Source: Desulfobulbaceae bacterium (GTDB taxonomy: Bacteria; Desulfobacterota; Desulfobulbia; Desulfobulbales; Desulfurivibrionaceae). Taken from it: 15,194 nucleotides of DNA. Location: the NCBI GenBank assembly GCA_003517965.1, contig DOZO01000008.1, positions 10,276 through 25,469 of the forward strand. Direction: 5' to 3'. Of this stretch, positions 6,916 through 12,815 are shown piece by piece (the stretch's first letter is position 1; each line of letters starts with the position of its first letter). A model generated the notes under the pieces. It saw nothing but the letters and a program-made list of their open reading frames with translations. It had not been told where the DNA came from and made no database searches. Made by a program: the position numbers and the translations under genes.

Positions 6916-7938
6916 TCATTTTTCACACAACACCACGGTCTGCCGGGGTTGGCTGGCGCTGAACACCGTTTCCACCCCATTGAGAAGTCCCAAGGCCGCA
7001 AGCCGTTTGACATTGCCATTGTCCCTTCCCCGATAGATAGACTCGTCCGCCTTAGCCAGACAAAGACAGTGGGGTTGCTGATGCTGACGGCCCGCCAGCA
7101 AGGCGCGAACCTTATTAAAAAAAATCCTGGACAAAACCAACTCCCCAAAGGCCGGATGATATGGCCCGGCCAGCAAGGTTTTTTCCAACGCGGCCGAGGG
7201 CTGCAAGCCCATGCGCACTACCGGAATCAGACGCTCCTGAAAAATTGACCAAAGCCGAGCCGCCAAGATCACGGCCTGCGACAGGGTAAGGGGCAGATAC
7301 TGCCCCTGCCGGTATAATTCCGCCAGAGGACTGCCTGCGATAACCAGACAGGGATAAAGCCGGATCAGATCCGGGTTGAGCGCCGCCGCCTGACGGGCGC
7401 TGGCCAGGGCCGTGACCGTGCGCTCGCCTGGCAGGCCGAGCATGAGCTGAAGACCGACCTGCATTCCTGCTTCCTTAAGACAGGCAACCGCCGTCCGCAC
7501 CTGAGCGGCCGTATGTCCACGGCCACTGGCGGCAAGAACCCCATCATCCAGCGACTGAGCGCCCAGCTCCACGATCCCAACCCCATGTTCCCGCAAAAAG
7601 CAGGCGATTTCCGAGGTTACATAATCCGGGCGAGTGGAAAGCCTTATTTCCTGAACCTGACCCGCAGCCAGAAAAGGCTGCACCGCGCCGAGCAATTCCC
7701 GCTGTCGCTCAATAGCCAAACCGGTGAAGCTGCCCCCATAAAAAGCCACCTGCACCGGGGCTGTGGGATAACGACGCGGCCAGGTCAACTGAGCGCGGAT
7801 GATCGCCTCAATCTCGCCAGGGCCGACCATGTCTTCAGAGGCCCCGGTGATACCGCGTTGATTACAGAACAGACATTGCTGGGGACAGCCCTGATGGGCA
7901 ATAAAAATGGGGATAATAAAAGGTGGGGGCATGGACAT
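6916..7938 (-). CDS. Elp3-like radical SAM protein
   Basis: 340 residues with the radical SAM CxxxCxxC motif CPQQCLFC (18-25), whose three cysteines bind the [4Fe-4S] cluster that cleaves S-adenosylmethionine. Further family marks are FYGGSFTG (66-73), RLSTRPD (99-105), ELGAQS (124-129), the SGRGHT segment (138-143), MLGLPGE (166-172) and RLYPCLVI (193-200). A C-terminal extension holds MGLQ (243-246) and AGPYHPAFGELV (257-268). These place it with the Elp3/MiaB/NifB-like group that carries a Radical_SAM_C region but no acetyltransferase domain; most such bacterial proteins have no proven substrate. A tRNA or other nucleic acid modification role is possible but unproven. The ATG at 7938 lies 17 nt after the stop of the upstream 100-residue gene, so the two form an operon. 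The ribosome site is weak (GGA). A second in-frame ATG lies two codons in. Confidence 0.88.
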   Translation of the reverse strand: MSMPPPFIIPIFIAHQGCPQQCLFCNQRGITGASEDMVGPGEIEAIIRAQLTWPRRYPTAPVQVAFYGGSFTGLAIERQRELLGAVQPFLAAGQVQEIRLSTRPDYVTSEIACFLREHGVGIVELGAQSLDDGVLAASGRGHTAAQVRTAVACLKEAGMQVGLQLMLGLPGERTVTALASARQAAALNPDLIRLYPCLVIAGSPLAELYRQGQYLPLTLSQAVILAARLWSIFQERLIPVVRMGLQPSAALEKTLLAGPYHPAFGELVLSRIFFNKVRALLAGRQHQQPHCLCLAKADESIYRGRDNGNVKRLAALGLLNGVETVFSASQPRQTVVLCEK

Positions 7939-7955
7939 ATTCCAGCTAAATGAAG

Positions 7956-8258
7956 CTATTTCTTTTCCGGTCGCACCTTGCCGATCAGATCTTCAACCGC
8001 CCAAGCAGGAATCTGATGCAGGATAAGCTCAACAGCCTTAGCCTTCATCTCATCTTCATTTTTGGGAACCCCACCCTCGCTGGCCGCCATCTCAACGAGG
8101 ATGTCCTCGGCGTCAAACCAGCATAGCTCCTGATCGTTTATGCCATATACAGTCAATACTCGCCGGTTGGAATCTTTAAGATGTTCCTCTTCCATCACCG
8201 CGCCGACCAACGTTTTGGCCAGCGCATAGGGGATGCATTGCAGCTCTTCCACGCTCAT
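7956..8258 (-). CDS. Conserved-looking hypothetical protein, 100 residues
   Basis: I do not recognise this protein. It is soluble, fairly acidic in its centre and ends in a basic tail (GKVRPEKK). Predicted elements are a helix at about residues 3-24, strands around RRVLTVYGI (32-40) and ELCWFDA (44-50), and helices at about 50-60 and 66-95. It has two cysteines (8 and 46), too few to form a clear metal site. The start is well supported: AAGGAG ends 7 nt before the ATG. It lies directly upstream of the Elp3-like radical SAM gene with a 17-nt gap, so a partner or regulator role for that enzyme is a guess from context only. A T/A-rich tract immediately upstream (8268-8281) may be part of its promoter region. 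Confidence 0.75.
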   Translation of the reverse strand: MSVEELQCIPYALAKTLVGAVMEEEHLKDSNRRVLTVYGINDQELCWFDAEDILVEMAASEGGVPKNEDEMKAKAVELILHQIPAWAVEDLIGKVRPEKK

Positions 8259-8371
8259 CTATTTCTCCTTGATTTTTTTTTGATCTTGAGCCGCACTCAC
8301 TACCCCATTTTGCCGCATTTTTCAAGCTCTCCCTGCCGTCCCCCAGCGTGGATTACTTCCCGCTTTCCAGC

Positions 8372-8400
8372 TTGACTGCTTAAGGGCAGACTGGTAATAC
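8372..8400 (+). promoter_or_regulatory. Strong sigma70-type promoter for the deaminase/radical SAM pair
   Basis: TTGACT (8372-8377) and TAATAC (8395-8400) with an exact 17-nt spacer, 30 nt before the deaminase start codon. This is the best promoter match in the window. Transcription would begin near 8407, giving a leader of only about 25 nt that includes the AAAGG ribosome site. Confidence 0.7.
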
Positions 8401-8430
8401 AAAACCACCTCTCACCAATAAAGGTTGCCT

Positions 8431-8940
8431 ATGCATCACGAGACATTCATGCGCCTTGCCCTGCAACAGGCGCAACAGGCCCTGGCCAGCAACGAATTTC
8501 CGGTAGGCGCCGTCATTGTCGCAGGCAACGAACCGGTAGCCATGGGCAGACGCGCAAACAGCCAGAGCGAGACAGCCAACGAGCTGGATCATGCCGAGAT
8601 TGTCGCCCTCAGGGATTTACTGGCCCACAGGCCGGACATTGAGCGGCAGAGCCTCACGATTTATTCTACCATGGAACCCTGCCTCATGTGCTACAGCACC
8701 CTGCTACTCAACGGCATCCGCAACTTTGTCTATGCCTACGAGGATGCCATGGGTGGCGGCACGGGCTTGCAGCTTATGGGCCTCACCCCCCTCTACCAGG
8801 CCATGGAGTCTGAGATATGCATCCTGCCCAATATTTTACGTCAGGAAAGCCTCACCCTTTTCAAGGCTTTTTTTACCAGCCCGGAAAACAACTACTGGCA
8901 GGGCAGCCTGCTGGCAGAATACACCCTGGCCCAACCCTGA
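8431..8940 (+). CDS. TadA/CDA-family nucleoside deaminase
   Basis: 169 residues with the zinc-dependent deaminase core. The N-terminal FPVGAVIV strand is followed by DHAEIVAL, where His and the proton-shuttling Glu lie, and by MEPCLMC, the PCxxC zinc ligands. The family hydrolytically removes amino groups from adenosine-34 of tRNA, guanine or cytosine-type bases. It looks TadA-like in the first half, but the C-terminal part (GGGTGLQLMGLTPLYQAM onward) is longer than in tRNA adenosine deaminase and lacks the usual TadA ending, so the substrate is open. A TTG six bases upstream is in frame, but AAAGG (8420-8424) abuts it and is correctly spaced (6 nt) from this ATG. Transcription is likely from the promoter at 8372-8400. 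It is followed after 12 nt by a radical SAM gene, an unusual partner for a housekeeping TadA. Confidence 0.83.
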   Translation: MHHETFMRLALQQAQQALASNEFPVGAVIVAGNEPVAMGRRANSQSETANELDHAEIVALRDLLAHRPDIERQSLTIYSTMEPCLMCYSTLLLNGIRNFVYAYEDAMGGGTGLQLMGLTPLYQAMESEICILPNILRQESLTLFKAFFTSPENNYWQGSLLAEYTLAQP

Positions 8941-8952
8941 ATCGCCAATGCC

Positions 8953-9957
8953 ATGAACCAGCCAACCGCCAAGACCCTGCATTTCAAACCACACGAACGC
9001 AACATCTTCTTTCACCTACTGACCGCCTGCAATCTCTCCTGCCGGCATTGCTACATCAACCCTGCCCAACACGGAACCGCCGCCGTTTCCCGCGAAACCA
9101 TGGAACAATGGCTTACCCTTTTTTATGATCCCAAAAAAGAAAGCAACGTCATCTTCCTGGGCGGCGAACCGACCCTGCACCCGGATCTGATCCACGGCAT
9201 CCGCCATGCCCGGACTCTGGGCTACAAAACCATCACCGTGGACTCAAACGGCTACCTGCATCACGACCTGCTCAACCGGCTAAAACCAGACGAGGCGGTA
9301 CTCAGTTTCAGTCTGGATGGACCGAATCCGGAGATCAACGATGCCCTGCGGGGGGTTGGGGTGTTTGCCACTTGCACCGCCAATCTGCAAAAGGCCATTG
9401 CCCTGGGCTTTGAGGTGAGCGTGATCTACACGGTAAGCCGCCTGAATATCGAGCAGCTCCCGGCAATGCCGGAGCTGCTTGCCCACCTGGGCTGCAAACG
9501 ATTTTTCATCCAGGTTATCGGTCTGCGCGGCAAATCGGCCAACAAACAGGAGACCAGCCTGCAGGTTACCCCGGAAGAATGGCTGGCCGTAATTCCAGAA
9601 GTAGCCAAGGAGGCGGCACAACGGGGGATAGATGTAATTTATCCCAAGGTTTTTTTAGAACCGGGAGAGGAATTCCTCTGCGCGGGCAAGGTGGCGGAGA
9701 ACTACTTCATCTTCCCCAATGGCCGAGTCTACCTCTGCCCGCTGTGCGAAGATTTTCCTCTCCACACCTTCCGCATTGAAGACAATTGCCTTGTGGAAAA
9801 CCAGGGGTTCAACGAAAAAAGGCTTTTTTCGCTCAATATCCCCGAGGGCTGCGTGATGAACAAACTTCTGCAACCAGGCAACATCGAATACAGACCAGAT
9901 GGCAAGCCAAGGCACCGGATTTCCTGCTGCCTGCTCAAGCAGGAAATCCGGCCTTAA
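8953..9957 (+). CDS. Radical SAM protein with cysteine-rich (SPASM-like) C-terminus
   Basis: 334 residues. The radical SAM cluster motif is CNLSCRHC (Cys26, 30, 33), followed by FLGGEPTLHPDL (68-79), the SNG strand end (98-100) and LSFSLDGP (117-124), as in the MoaA/PqqE/SPASM group. The last third has cysteines at 243, 262, 265, 279, 300, 325 and 326; FPNGRVYLCPLCED (254-267) resembles the SPASM signature for an auxiliary cluster. SPASM enzymes modify peptides, proteins or carbohydrates. No precursor-peptide gene is evident on the same strand nearby, although a short lysine-rich gene lies opposite downstream. The ATG at 8953 is used because the closer ATG at 8948 runs straight into a stop; no clear ribosome site is seen, so coupling to the deaminase is likely. 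The coding end forms a perfect 14-bp hairpin. Confidence 0.87.
   Translation: MNQPTAKTLHFKPHERNIFFHLLTACNLSCRHCYINPAQHGTAAVSRETMEQWLTLFYDPKKESNVIFLGGEPTLHPDLIHGIRHARTLGYKTITVDSNGYLHHDLLNRLKPDEAVLSFSLDGPNPEINDALRGVGVFATCTANLQKAIALGFEVSVIYTVSRLNIEQLPAMPELLAHLGCKRFFIQVIGLRGKSANKQETSLQVTPEEWLAVIPEVAKEAAQRGIDVIYPKVFLEPGEEFLCAGKVAENYFIFPNGRVYLCPLCEDFPLHTFRIEDNCLVENQGFNEKRLFSLNIPEGCVMNKLLQPGNIEYRPDGKPRHRISCCLLKQEIRP
9915..9951 (+). repeat. Perfect 14-bp stem-loop inside the 3' end of the radical SAM gene
   Basis: The arm CCGGATTTCCTGCT (9915-9928) is exactly complementary to 9938-9951, with a 9-nt loop. It spans the last codons of the radical SAM gene, just before the TAA at 9955-9957. No T-run follows, so it looks more like a 3'-end stabiliser or Rho-dependent end than an intrinsic terminator. 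Confidence 0.8.
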
Positions 9958-9971
9958 CCGCTGCGTCAGCA

Positions 9972-9995
9972 GGGCACGGCATGCCGTGCCCCTAC
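9972..9995. repeat. Palindromic intergenic repeat, copy 1 (REP-like)
   Basis: Contains the perfect palindrome GGCACGGCATGCCGTGCC (9973-9990), extended by one G-C pair on each side, and then CCCTAC. A 24-bp stretch is identical to copy 2 at 12782-12805 and in the same orientation. The CCTAC side lies 3 bp beyond the stop of the minus-strand lysine-rich gene. Short GC-rich palindromes between convergent genes are typical of REP elements. Confidence 0.75.
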
Positions 9996-9998
9996 ATA

Positions 9999-10118
9999 TT
10001 ATTGCGGTTTGAACTTTGACTTCTCACCTTTTTTGGCCTGTTTGGCCGCTTTCTTTTCTTTCATGCTCTTAGCCGGTTCCTTCTTGACTGCTTTTTTGGT
10101 ATCCTGACTCTTACTCAT
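9999..10118 (-). CDS. Lysine-rich microprotein, 39 residues
   Basis: A short gene with a convincing start: AGGAG lies 8 nt before the ATG. The product begins MSKSQDTKKAVKKEPAKS, ends SKFKPQ, and is about 40 percent lysine with alanine, glutamate and serine. It has no hydrophobic core, cysteine or aromatic residue except one Phe near the end. It is probably disordered and strongly basic, reminiscent of histone-H1-like or ribosome-associated tails; a nucleic-acid-binding or charge-shielding role is inference only. It faces the radical SAM gene tail-to-tail across a palindromic repeat. A candidate promoter lies at 10203-10231. Confidence 0.65.
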   Translation of the reverse strand: MSKSQDTKKAVKKEPAKSMKEKKAAKQAKKGEKSKFKPQ

Positions 10119-10202
10119 GATTGGCACTCCTGATGGTTGAGGTTACATGTACGCCGGGCCCTGCGTCCTTCAATGCTCTACCGCGGCACACCGCATAGAT
10201 GT

Positions 10203-10231
10203 ATCATGCCTTTTTCATTTCATTATGGCAA
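10203..10231 (-). promoter_or_regulatory. Candidate promoter for the lysine-rich microprotein gene
   Basis: On the minus strand TTGCCA (10231-10226) and CATGAT (10208-10203) are 17 nt apart. This leaves a leader of roughly 80 nt that contains small GC-rich inverted repeats. The -10 box matches 4 of 6 consensus positions. Confidence 0.35.
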
Positions 10232-10278
10232 GCTTTACGAACAGCTTTACGCACAGACATCAAGAGGAAAATTCTCCA

Positions 10279-10307
10279 TTGTCCACCCCTCGTTAATCGT
10301 CTAATAT
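10279..10307 (+). promoter_or_regulatory. Candidate promoter for hisHF
   Basis: TTGTCC (10279-10284) and TAATAT (10302-10307) with a 17-nt spacer. Transcription would start near 10314 and run through the hairpin at 10329-10352 before the start codon at 10364. The 10119-10363 gap otherwise shows no gene I can support. Confidence 0.5.
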
Positions 10308-10328
10308 AGCACCTTTCATCTTCGCTTT

Positions 10329-10352
10329 CGGGGAACGCATCCCCGCTTTTTT
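10329..10352 (+). terminator. Terminator-like hairpin in the hisHF leader (possible attenuator)
   Basis: CGGGGA (10329-10334) pairs with TCCCCG (10340-10345) around the 5-nt loop ACGCA, followed by C and six T. This is the form of a short intrinsic terminator on the plus strand. It ends one base before the ribosome site AGGAA (10354-10358) of hisHF, so it could either stop readthrough from upstream or act within the hisHF leader. Confidence 0.55.
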
Positions 10353-10363
10353 CAGGAACAACT

Positions 10364-11959
10364 ATGGACATAACACTTTTAGACTACGGGGCGGGCAATG
10401 TTCGCAGCGTCCGCAACGCCATCAAAAAACTCGGCTTCACCGTCACGGACGCGAAAACCCCGGCGGATATCCTGACTGCGGAAAAACTGATTTTCCCTGG
10501 GGTCGGCAGCTTTGGCAGCGCCATGCAGCGTCTGCACCAATACGGCTTTGTCGAGCCCCTGCTGGCATACCTCCGGGCCGACCGCCCATTCTTAGGCATC
10601 TGCCTTGGCCTGCAAACCCTTTTCGAAGGCAGCGATGAGGCTTTGGGCGTGGCTGGACTGGGGATCATCAAGGGTCAGGTCAGGAGATTTACCAACAAAA
10701 CCCTTGCGGTGCCGCAGATCGGCTGGAACGGTGTCATAATCCGCAAGCCCTCCCAACTTCTTGCCGGATTCAATACGGAAAAACTCTATTTTGTCCACTC
10801 CTACCGGGCCACCATTGAGGCCGGCAATGAGGACTGGGTGCTGACCACCACCAACTACGGCGAGGAATTCATCAGCGCGGTGCAGAAGGGCAAGGTGACG
10901 GCCTGCCAGTTCCATCCGGAAAAAAGCGGCGCGGCCGGACTGATGATTCTTAAAAACTTTCTTACAGCCCCTGACCTTGCCGCGATAACCAGCCCCATCA
11001 ATCTCAAGGTCTCCCCAAGCGAAACCCAGATCGCCAAACGAATTATCGCCTGCCTCGATGTGCGCAGCAACGACAACGGCGATTTGGTGGTGACCAAGGG
11101 CGACCAGTACGATGTCCGCGACCAGGGCGAGGTGAGAAACCTCGGCCAGCCGGTAGAGCTGGCCCGGCGCTACTACGAAGAAGGTGCCGACGAGATAACC
11201 TTTCTAAACATCACCGGCTTTCGTGACTTCCCCATGAAGGACCAGCCCATGCTTGAGGTGCTGCAACGCACCTCCGAACAGGTCTTCGTGCCGCTCACCA
11301 TCGGCGGAGGCATCCGTGAATTTACCGACTCCGCTGGAAAGCATTACTCAGCTCTCGACGTAGCCGCGGAATATTTCCGCTCCGGGGCAGACAAGATCTC
11401 CATCGGCAGCGATGCGGTACTCATTGCGGAAGAGTACCTGAAGACCGGCATAAAATCCGGGGCCAGCTCCATCGAACAGATCTCGGCGGTGTACGGCAAC
11501 CAGGCGGTAGTGATCTCCATCGACCCTCGCCTGGTCTATGTTAAATCGCCACAAGACACCCAGCGTCACACCATAAAAACCAGATTACCCGGGCCAAACG
11601 GCGAAGAGTATGCTTGGTACCAGTGCACAATAAAGGGAGGAAGGGAAGGCCGCGAGATAGACGTAATCGAGCTGGCCACCTCCTGCGAGGCCTTGGGAGC
11701 CGGGGAGATTCTCTTAAACTGCATCGACAGGGACGGCACCAATTCGGGCTTTGACCTCGAACTGATCAACCAGGTACGGCAGGCGGTTTCCATCCCGGTC
11801 ATCGCCTCAAGCGGCGCGGGCAAGGTGGAGCATTTTTCCGAGGTCTTTGCTGCAACCGGAGCCGAAGCAGCCCTGGCGGCAGGGATTTTTCACCGGCAGG
11901 AGGTACCGATCAGCGCGGTGAAAGAGCATCTGCGTGAGAGAGGGATTGAGACGCGATAG
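10364..11959 (+). CDS. hisHF: Bifunctional imidazole glycerol phosphate synthase, HisH-HisF fusion (HIS7 type)
   Basis: 531 residues joining the glutaminase (about 1-203) and cyclase (about 224-531) of histidine biosynthesis. The glutaminase frees ammonia from glutamine; the cyclase uses it to turn PRFAR into IGP and AICAR. The glutaminase triad is visible: Cys80 in GICLGLQ, and His184 and Glu186 in FHPEKS. The cyclase has its catalytic aspartates in IIACLDV (Asp232) and VISIDP (Asp387). Bacterial HisF is about 250 residues; here it has extra segments (around 321-332, 360-376 and 394-420). NITGFRDFPMKDQPMLEVL, YFRSGADKISIG, EYAWYQCTIKGGRE and CEALGAGEILLNCIDRDG resemble the fused fungal and plant enzymes from memory. 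AGGAA lies 5 nt before the ATG. No other his gene is in the window, and a terminator-like hairpin precedes it. Confidence 0.93.
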   Translation: MDITLLDYGAGNVRSVRNAIKKLGFTVTDAKTPADILTAEKLIFPGVGSFGSAMQRLHQYGFVEPLLAYLRADRPFLGICLGLQTLFEGSDEALGVAGLGIIKGQVRRFTNKTLAVPQIGWNGVIIRKPSQLLAGFNTEKLYFVHSYRATIEAGNEDWVLTTTNYGEEFISAVQKGKVTACQFHPEKSGAAGLMILKNFLTAPDLAAITSPINLKVSPSETQIAKRIIACLDVRSNDNGDLVVTKGDQYDVRDQGEVRNLGQPVELARRYYEEGADEITFLNITGFRDFPMKDQPMLEVLQRTSEQVFVPLTIGGGIREFTDSAGKHYSALDVAAEYFRSGADKISIGSDAVLIAEEYLKTGIKSGASSIEQISAVYGNQAVVISIDPRLVYVKSPQDTQRHTIKTRLPGPNGEEYAWYQCTIKGGREGREIDVIELATSCEALGAGEILLNCIDRDGTNSGFDLELINQVRQAVSIPVIASSGAGKVEHFSEVFAATGAEAALAAGIFHRQEVPISAVKEHLRERGIETR

Positions 11960-11980
11960 AGGATTGTCGGAAATTTAATT

Positions 11981-11998
11981 GGGGAAATGTCCCTTGTT
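11981..11998. terminator. Weak hairpin between the convergent hisHF and antitoxin genes
   Basis: GGGA (11982-11985) can pair with TCCC (11990-11993) around a 4-nt loop, followed by TTGTTTT on the plus strand. It lies between the hisHF stop and the antitoxin stop. The stem is short, so this is only a possible terminator for hisHF. Confidence 0.25.
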
Positions 11999-12325
11999 TT
12001 ACCATCTTTTCACGTTCCGCAAAGATCGTTTAAGCGCCCTCAGTGCACGAGCGGCAAAGAGCTGGTTTCGTCCCACCACCTTGCACGGATGAAGTTTCCC
12101 ACCTTGCACATAGCGCCGTAAGGTGGCAATCGAAATCTCCAAATACTCTGCCGCTTCTTGAGCCGTAAATTCAGCATCTGTCAAGTGCCCGAAAACTTGC
12201 TCGTGCGTTGAGTTTTCATCCTGAAAAAGTTTCATGCCCAAAAGGGCAAAAAACCTGCCTCTTTCAGACGAAGGCATTGCTTTTATCTCGGACAAAAGAT
12301 CCTCTGCCGTCATTGCCTGACTCAT
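11999..12325 (-). CDS. HTH (excisionase/MerR-like, HTH_17) antitoxin of a type II toxin-antitoxin pair
   Basis: 108 residues. The C-terminal half (about 51-97) is a helix-turn-helix domain of the excisionase/MerR-like kind: EFTAQEAAEYLEISIATLRRYV, a short wing (GGKLHPCKVVGRNQLF), then a basic tail ending KRSLRNVKRW. The N-terminal half (1-45) is helical and acidic and is the probable toxin-neutralising part. The open frame runs 76 codons further upstream, but only as a shadow of the toxin gene. This ATG is preceded by GAGGA at 8 nt and lies 4 nt after the toxin stop. DNA binding would allow the antitoxin to repress its own operon. The lysine/arginine-rich end is unusual for antitoxins, which more often end acidic, but fits DNA contact. 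Confidence 0.75.
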   Translation of the reverse strand: MSQAMTAEDLLSEIKAMPSSERGRFFALLGMKLFQDENSTHEQVFGHLTDAEFTAQEAAEYLEISIATLRRYVQGGKLHPCKVVGRNQLFAARALRALKRSLRNVKRW

Positions 12326-12329
12326 GGTC

Positions 12330-12647
12330 TCATTCCTCTTGCAGATAACGCTTAAGCGTGTCGTAGAAATTTTCGTGGGTTCCAACCTGGTAAAAATCAA
12401 TACCCAAAAATTCGTTTTGATCCGGCTTATTGGTTCGTACCAGGGTCTGCGGTCGGTAAGCCAGCAGATATTCCTGCCGGTTAAACTTAAACTTGTACAC
12501 TCTGATCCCGACAAGATCACCGATCTTGGCTTCTCCGACCATTGAATCTTCACAGATTATCTCTACTGCATCAAGAATAGCAAGCTGCAAAGGCCTGTGC
12601 GCTTTTTTCACAAACTGTTGAAACTGTCTCTTGTAATTGACTTGCAT
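12330..12647 (-). CDS. RelE/ParE-family toxin
   Basis: 105 residues with the RelE/ParE superfamily pattern: two N-terminal helices (about 5-33), then LVGIRVYKFKFNRQEYLLAYR (45-65), and an ending IDFYQVGTHENFYDTLKRYL (83-102). The conserved Arg-Val-Tyr/Phe-rich strand and the closing 'vGtHeNFY..LkrYL' are typical of the subgroup found with HTH antitoxins. RelE-like toxins usually cut mRNA on the ribosome, whereas ParE-like ones poison gyrase; this subgroup cannot be assigned from sequence alone. The toxin gene comes first, as in higBA-type loci. The ATG has a GGAA site about 5 nt upstream and an AT-rich promoter region with a palindrome. Confidence 0.78.
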   Translation of the reverse strand: MQVNYKRQFQQFVKKAHRPLQLAILDAVEIICEDSMVGEAKIGDLVGIRVYKFKFNRQEYLLAYRPQTLVRTNKPDQNEFLGIDFYQVGTHENFYDTLKRYLQEE

Positions 12648-12650
12648 GCT

Positions 12651-12685
12651 TCCACTTTAAATCATATTTGATATCAAGTCAAACG
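12651..12685 (-). promoter_or_regulatory. Candidate promoter and operator of the toxin-antitoxin operon
   Basis: On the minus strand TTGACT is followed after 17 nt by TAAAGT, just before the toxin start. The spacer holds the 10-bp perfect palindrome TTGATATCAA (12668-12677), a plausible site for antitoxin autorepression. The -10 box is weak and the leader would be very short. Confidence 0.4.
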
Positions 12686-12705
12686 TGATGATCGAGCTTT
12701 TTCTC

Positions 12706-12744
12706 AAAAAAAGGGGGGGGCAACTGTTTCCAGCCACCGCCCCC
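12706..12744 (-). terminator. Rho-independent terminator of the flagellin gene
   Basis: Read on the minus strand, GGGGGC (12744-12739) pairs with GCCCCC (12721-12716). The loop contains a small CTG-GAAA-CAG hairpin. Three further C and a run of seven T (12712-12706) follow. It lies about 70 bp after the flagellin stop and before the toxin gene, so it separates the two transcripts. Confidence 0.7.
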
Positions 12745-12780
12745 TGTTGAGGTTTATTTGCTATTTGCCTTTCTCCGACG

Positions 12781-12805
12781 GGGGCACGGCATGCCGTGCC
12801 CCTAC
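12781..12805. repeat. Palindromic intergenic repeat, copy 2 (REP-like)
   Basis: A perfect 22-bp palindrome (12781-12802) with core GGCACGGCATGCCGTGCC, followed by TAC. Bases 12782-12805 are identical to copy 1 at 9972-9995 in the same orientation. It begins 11 bp after the flagellin stop codon. Confidence 0.78.
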
Positions 12806-12815
12806 CTCATCCCTT

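Noticed and set aside
10206..10304. Possible leader peptide of 32 codons before hisHF
   Set aside because: No ribosome site, only two histidines and not consecutive; it overlaps the promoter candidate, so it is not a his leader peptide.
11999..12553. A 184-residue form of the antitoxin
   Set aside because: The first 76 codons are a shadow of the toxin gene; a good ribosome site precedes the ATG at 12325.
12706..12720. A7/G8 homopolymers as a phase-variable switch
   Set aside because: They lie outside any gene and are explained as the tail and stem of the flagellin terminator.
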